Below are positions 61,125-64,000 of a stretch of 64,000 nucleotides of DNA, piece by piece. The notes under the pieces are model-generated. The model had not been told where the DNA came from and made no database searches. It was given only the letters and a program-made list of their open reading frames with translations. A program made the translations under genes and the position numbers. The stretch lies in the NCBI RefSeq assembly GCF_003668875.1, contig NZ_RAWM01000016.1, positions 42,314-106,313 of the forward strand, in the 5' to 3' direction. The stretch's first letter is position 1, and every line of letters begins with the position of its first letter. This stretch comes from Corallococcus interemptor. Lineage in GTDB: Bacteria; Myxococcota; Myxococcia; Myxococcales; Myxococcaceae.

Positions 61125-61799
61125 TCAAAGGCTGTCGCCAGCGGCTTCCATGACGTGCTCATCCCGCGAGGAATGGCGGCCGTCTTCACAATCCGCGAAC
61201 GCGCAGCGCTCCTCGGAGGAGTCATTCTCCGGAACCAGCTCCACGTTCAGCGCCGTCTGCTTGCCCGAGCCCACGCAGTCCTGGACGGACGTGGAGAGGA
61301 AGCCCGGCGCCAAGATGCTCACGCCGTAGCAGCCCTCCGGCAGCGGGCCCACGCGATAGGGGGCCTTGTCATCGAGCTGGGAGGCTTCGACGGGCGTGCC
61401 CTCCACGACGGCCTTCGCGTCCAGCACCTTCCGGCTGCTGCGGGTGTGGAGCTTCACCAGGAAGGTGCCGGCGGTGCGCGGCTTCACGTCCGGGACGTCC
61501 ACGGACTGGCCGCCCTGCACGGTGAGCGGCACGCGCGCGGCCGTGTCCGCGGTGGCCAGGATGAAGAGCTCCACCGGGCCCGCGGGCACGTCCGTGAGCA
61601 GGAAGCGGCCCTGCGCGTCCACGCCGCTGCGCGTGCCGGGCAGGCCCACCACGGACACCAGCGCGACGGCGGGGTCGAAGTCCGTGAGCCGGCCGCGCAC
61701 GGTGCCCGCGCGGAAGGGGTCATTGTCCAGGCTTCCGCACGCCCCCAGCCCCAGGAGGCCGAGCGACGACAGCGACAGCAGCAGGCTTTGGCGGCGCAT
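61125..61799 (-). CDS. Lipoprotein with carboxypeptidase-regulatory-like beta domain
   Basis: The 224-residue protein has a lipoprotein signal (LSSLGLLGLGACGS) followed by a CarboxypepD_reg/CnaB-like strand pattern (GTVRGRLTDFDPAVALVSVVG, GVDAQGRFLLTDVPAGPVEL) and a second such repeat (TAGTFLVKLHTRSSRKVL ... PLPEGCYGVSILAPGFLS). The ATG overlaps the caspase gene stop by one base (TGATG), so they are coupled. Its role is probably structural in the envelope. Confidence 0.82.
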   Translation of the reverse strand: MRRQSLLLSLSSLGLLGLGACGSLDNDPFRAGTVRGRLTDFDPAVALVSVVGLPGTRSGVDAQGRFLLTDVPAGPVELFILATADTAARVPLTVQGGQSVDVPDVKPRTAGTFLVKLHTRSSRKVLDAKAVVEGTPVEASQLDDKAPYRVGPLPEGCYGVSILAPGFLSTSVQDCVGSGKQTALNVELVPENDSSEERCAFADCEDGRHSSRDEHVMEAAGDSL

Positions 61800-63445
61800 C
61801 AGAAGCGGTACCCCACGCCGGCGTTTCCGCCGATGAAGCCCACGGCCTGTCCCTGTCCGTCCACCACCACGTACGTCAGCATCCCATGGCCCTGGGCGGT
61901 GAGCTCCAACCGCTCTCCCAGGCGCCATGCCAGTCCGCCGACGACACCGGGGCTGACGGTGAAGTAGCGCTGGCCACCAGTGAAGGCCTCCACGTCGAAA
62001 GACCTTCCCAGGTACAGCGCGGCCACACGCGGGCCCGCGAACAGCGTCAAACGCTCCCAGCGCCACAGGTACGGCGCCGCCGCTCCCAGGGTGAGCGTGG
62101 TGTAGCCGAAGGGCACGTGGCTGCCGGGCGCCACCTCCAGCTTCTGGCGCCCGTGCCCCAGCCCCAGGTCCAGCATCAGCCCCAGGTCCTGCAGCGGCAC
62201 GTCCTCCAGCCGCAGCACGACGCCCACCTGGGGCGCCGAGGGCAACAGTTCGCGCCGGCTGCGGCCGTCCGCGAAGGACATCATCCCGCCCACCAGCGAC
62301 AGCGCGCGGCGCGGGATGGCGTCCGACAGCAGGCGCTCCAGCGGCAGGCGCTCGCCCCGGGCCACGTCCACCTCGCGCCGCACGAGGACGGCGTCACCCT
62401 TGGTGAGCTCCACCGTGCGCTTGCCCGGGCCCACCGCGGCGCCTCCGGGCAGCTCCAGGCGCGGCTCGCCGTCCACCTTGAGCAGGAAGCCGTCCAGGCG
62501 TGGGTTGTAGGAGAAGAGCTCCGGCTGGCCCGAGCGGTCGATGCGGCCGGCGAGGATGACCGGATCCGCGCCCACCTCCACGATTTCGGCGGACGGCCGC
62601 TGGCGGCCCTCCGTGAAGGCGAAGGTGCGGCGGCGCGAATAGTCGTGGGCCTCCGTGGCGGTGACGGCGCCGTCCGCGTTGCGGTCCGCCGCGCCGCCCA
62701 GGCCCTCGATGAGGAAGTACGTGTAGATGTCGTTGCGCAGGCTCTCGTCCTCGCGCGCCGTCTCGCCCCAGTCGCTGGCGGCGAACACCATGGAGGCCCG
62801 GGAGGACTCCTCCAGGGGCCGCGCGTAGAAGCCGGACTTGATGCCGGCCAGCTCCACCTCCAGCTCGCGGGGCAACAGCGACTTGCCGCTGCCGCTGTGG
62901 CAGGTGGCCAGCACCAGCAGGCGCCGGCGGCTGGGCAGCTGTTCGAACTCCGCCTTCAGCGCGTCCATGGAGAGCGCCGTCTGGGGGATGGCGCGGTAGG
63001 ACGCGTCGCGCGTGACGAGGTAGCGCGTGAGCTCCCCGCGGCCGTCGCGCGCGAGCGTGCCGTGCGCGGACAGGTACACCATCACCACGTCGTCGGGCCG
63101 GGTGGCCTCGCGCCGCAGCTGCCGCAGCGCCGCGAGGATGGCGTCGCGGGTCGTCTCCTCCGGGCGCGTGAGGACGCGCACCTGGTCGAAGTGGCCCCTC
63201 GCGGGGTCCTTCAGCGCCGCCGCCAGGTCGGTGGCGTCCTTGGAGGAGAAGCGCAGGGAGCGCCACTGCGGATCATCGAACGAGGACACGCCCACGAGCA
63301 GCGCGAGCCGCCGGGGCGTGTACGCCCGTGACAGATCCGCCGCGTCGAGCCGCAGCGGCACGAGCCCGCCCTTGTCTCCGGCCGTGGCGGATGGGCCCGC
63401 GCAGGCACAGAGGAGGACGAGCAGCAGGGGAAGAAGGCGCCTCAC
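61799..63445 (-). CDS. Caspase-like (peptidase C14) lipoprotein
   Basis: The 548-residue protein has a short hydrophobic N-terminus (LLPLLLVLLCACAG, a lipobox-like sequence). A caspase/metacaspase p20 domain (about 45-290) follows: LALLVGVSSFDD, the catalytic His128 in VVMVYLSAHGT, Cys182 in LLVLATCHSGSG, and a p10-like segment MVFAASDWGETAREDES. The C-terminal half is beta-rich and ends with GGNAGVGYRF, as in an outer-membrane barrel strand. The GTG start overlaps the stop of the upstream membrane-anchored gene (GTGA). It is encoded with a lipoprotein, so it probably acts in the envelope rather than in the cytosol. Confidence 0.9.
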   Translation of the reverse strand: MRRLLPLLLVLLCACAGPSATAGDKGGLVPLRLDAADLSRAYTPRRLALLVGVSSFDDPQWRSLRFSSKDATDLAAALKDPARGHFDQVRVLTRPEETTRDAILAALRQLRREATRPDDVVMVYLSAHGTLARDGRGELTRYLVTRDASYRAIPQTALSMDALKAEFEQLPSRRRLLVLATCHSGSGKSLLPRELEVELAGIKSGFYARPLEESSRASMVFAASDWGETAREDESLRNDIYTYFLIEGLGGAADRNADGAVTATEAHDYSRRRTFAFTEGRQRPSAEIVEVGADPVILAGRIDRSGQPELFSYNPRLDGFLLKVDGEPRLELPGGAAVGPGKRTVELTKGDAVLVRREVDVARGERLPLERLLSDAIPRRALSLVGGMMSFADGRSRRELLPSAPQVGVVLRLEDVPLQDLGLMLDLGLGHGRQKLEVAPGSHVPFGYTTLTLGAAAPYLWRWERLTLFAGPRVAALYLGRSFDVEAFTGGQRYFTVSPGVVGGLAWRLGERLELTAQGHGMLTYVVVDGQGQAVGFIGGNAGVGYRF

Positions 63446-64000
63446 GGGGCCAGAGTCTGACCGGATTGGACCCGCACGTCGAACCTCACCACGGTGCCCG
63501 GGCGTGCATCCAGGCTGCCGTCCGCCTCGAGGGCGGCGAGTGCGTCCTGCTCCGACGCCCGCTCACCCGGGGCGAAGGCGATGAGCGCCAGCGACAGCCG
63601 GCCTTCATCCGACTCCAGGCTCACCCCCGTGAGGCCGTCCGGGCCCTCCAGGTCGTGCGTCCCGGCCTCCAGGGTGAAGTGGCCCAGCAGCTCCGGCGCC
63701 TGCTGATCCCGCTGCTGGTAGAGCAGCGCGGTGCCGGACTCCGTGGCGTGGTAGCGCAAGAGCAGCACCTCGTCGCTGGCGACGTCCGCGCCGGGGTCCA
63801 GCCGGCGCAGGCCGCCGTCGGTGCCGCGCGCGACCACGGCCAGCTCCAGGGAGATGCGGCCGGGGCCCTTCACGCCGGTCCATTCGCTCTGGCCGTGCGA
63901 GCGGCCCTTCACGAGCGGCACCAGCACCACCATCAGCACGGAGGCGGCGATGGCGCCGGCCATCCAGGCCACGTACCGGGCCGGGGGCGGGGCGATGCGG
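63442..64000 (-). CDS. Membrane-anchored protein, partial (5' end outside window)
   Basis: The frame is open to the window edge (RIAPPPARYVAWMAGA), so the start is upstream of position 64000. Visible are a transmembrane helix (about WMAGAIAASVLMVVLVPLV) and a ~150-residue C-terminal beta-rich domain (ISLELAVVARGTDGGLRR, LLLRYHATESGTALLYQ, LEAGTHDLEGPDG). In myxobacteria such proteins often have an anti-sigma-factor-type zinc finger upstream; that part is not visible here. It overlaps the caspase gene by four bases. Confidence 0.7.
   Translation of the reverse strand, partial: RIAPPPARYVAWMAGAIAASVLMVVLVPLVKGRSHGQSEWTGVKGPGRISLELAVVARGTDGGLRRLDPGADVASDEVLLLRYHATESGTALLYQQRDQQAPELLGHFTLEAGTHDLEGPDGLTGVSLESDEGRLSLALIAFAPGERASEQDALAALEADGSLDARPGTVVRFDVRVQSGQTLAP

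Overview
The window is GC-rich chromosomal DNA of a myxobacterium, most likely a Myxococcaceae member of the Corallococcus/Myxococcus type. Lineage markers are a MYXO-CTERM-like C-terminus, two tandem DUF2378 (TIGR02265) proteins, a DUF4388 (PATAN) multidomain protein, a caspase-like lipoprotein operon and many small lipoproteins. Most genes use CTG for Leu and GTG for Val. The block 20.5-43.3 kb leans visibly towards CTC and GTC and stands out as acquired.

Region 1 (1-20 kb) is core genome. It starts with the end of a patatin-like gene and an NRDE protein, followed by metG, a HEAT-repeat protein and tatD. A minus-strand run follows in transcription order: FAD-dependent dehydrogenase, small membrane protein, RlmI-like methyltransferase, YhaM-like exoribonuclease, MshEN/HD-GYP/DUF4388 protein. 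Next are a conserved small protein, a DgkA-like kinase, a large exported amidase with a golvesin-like domain, and the glycolytic cluster gap-pgk-tpiA with secG. A tRNA-Leu(GAG) closes the region.

Region 2 (20.1-43.65 kb) is a genomic island integrated at the 3' end of the tRNA-Leu gene. A 26-bp exact direct repeat of that tRNA end (20120-20145 and 43621-43646) bounds it, and each copy is followed by a related terminator. The cargo is a type 2 BREX (Pgl) phage-defence operon: an unknown 249-aa gene, pglW, pglX, darT, darG, pglY, pglZ, brxD and brxHI. Stops and starts overlap or lie within about 10 nt of each other. A DarTG ADP-ribosylation toxin-antitoxin pair sits inside the operon, and the BrxHI helicase carries a C-terminal DEDDy 3'-5' exonuclease domain. 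An XRE regulator and a zinc-ribbon protein with about 19 YwqK/MORN-like repeats follow. No integrase was found.

Region 3 (43.7-55.5 kb) is a class I lanthipeptide (RiPP) locus. It encodes a HlyD-like adaptor, a C39-peptidase ABC exporter, an MBL-fold hydrolase, a divergently oriented efflux adaptor, a LanC with an unusual Cys-Cys-Cys zinc site, a luciferase-like flavin oxidoreductase, a 58-aa precursor with a double-glycine leader and an 18-residue core, a strong terminator, and a full-length LanB. The precursor would be dehydrated by LanB, cyclised by LanC, possibly tailored by the flavoenzyme, and cut after Gly-Gly during export by the C39 transporter.

Region 4 (55.6-64 kb) holds two DUF2378 paralogues, a pirin / LysR / YceI group, and a minus-strand series of lipoproteins. 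The series ends with a translationally coupled operon of a membrane-anchored protein (cut by the window edge), a caspase-like protein and a lipoprotein. No rRNA, CRISPR array or insertion sequence was recognised.
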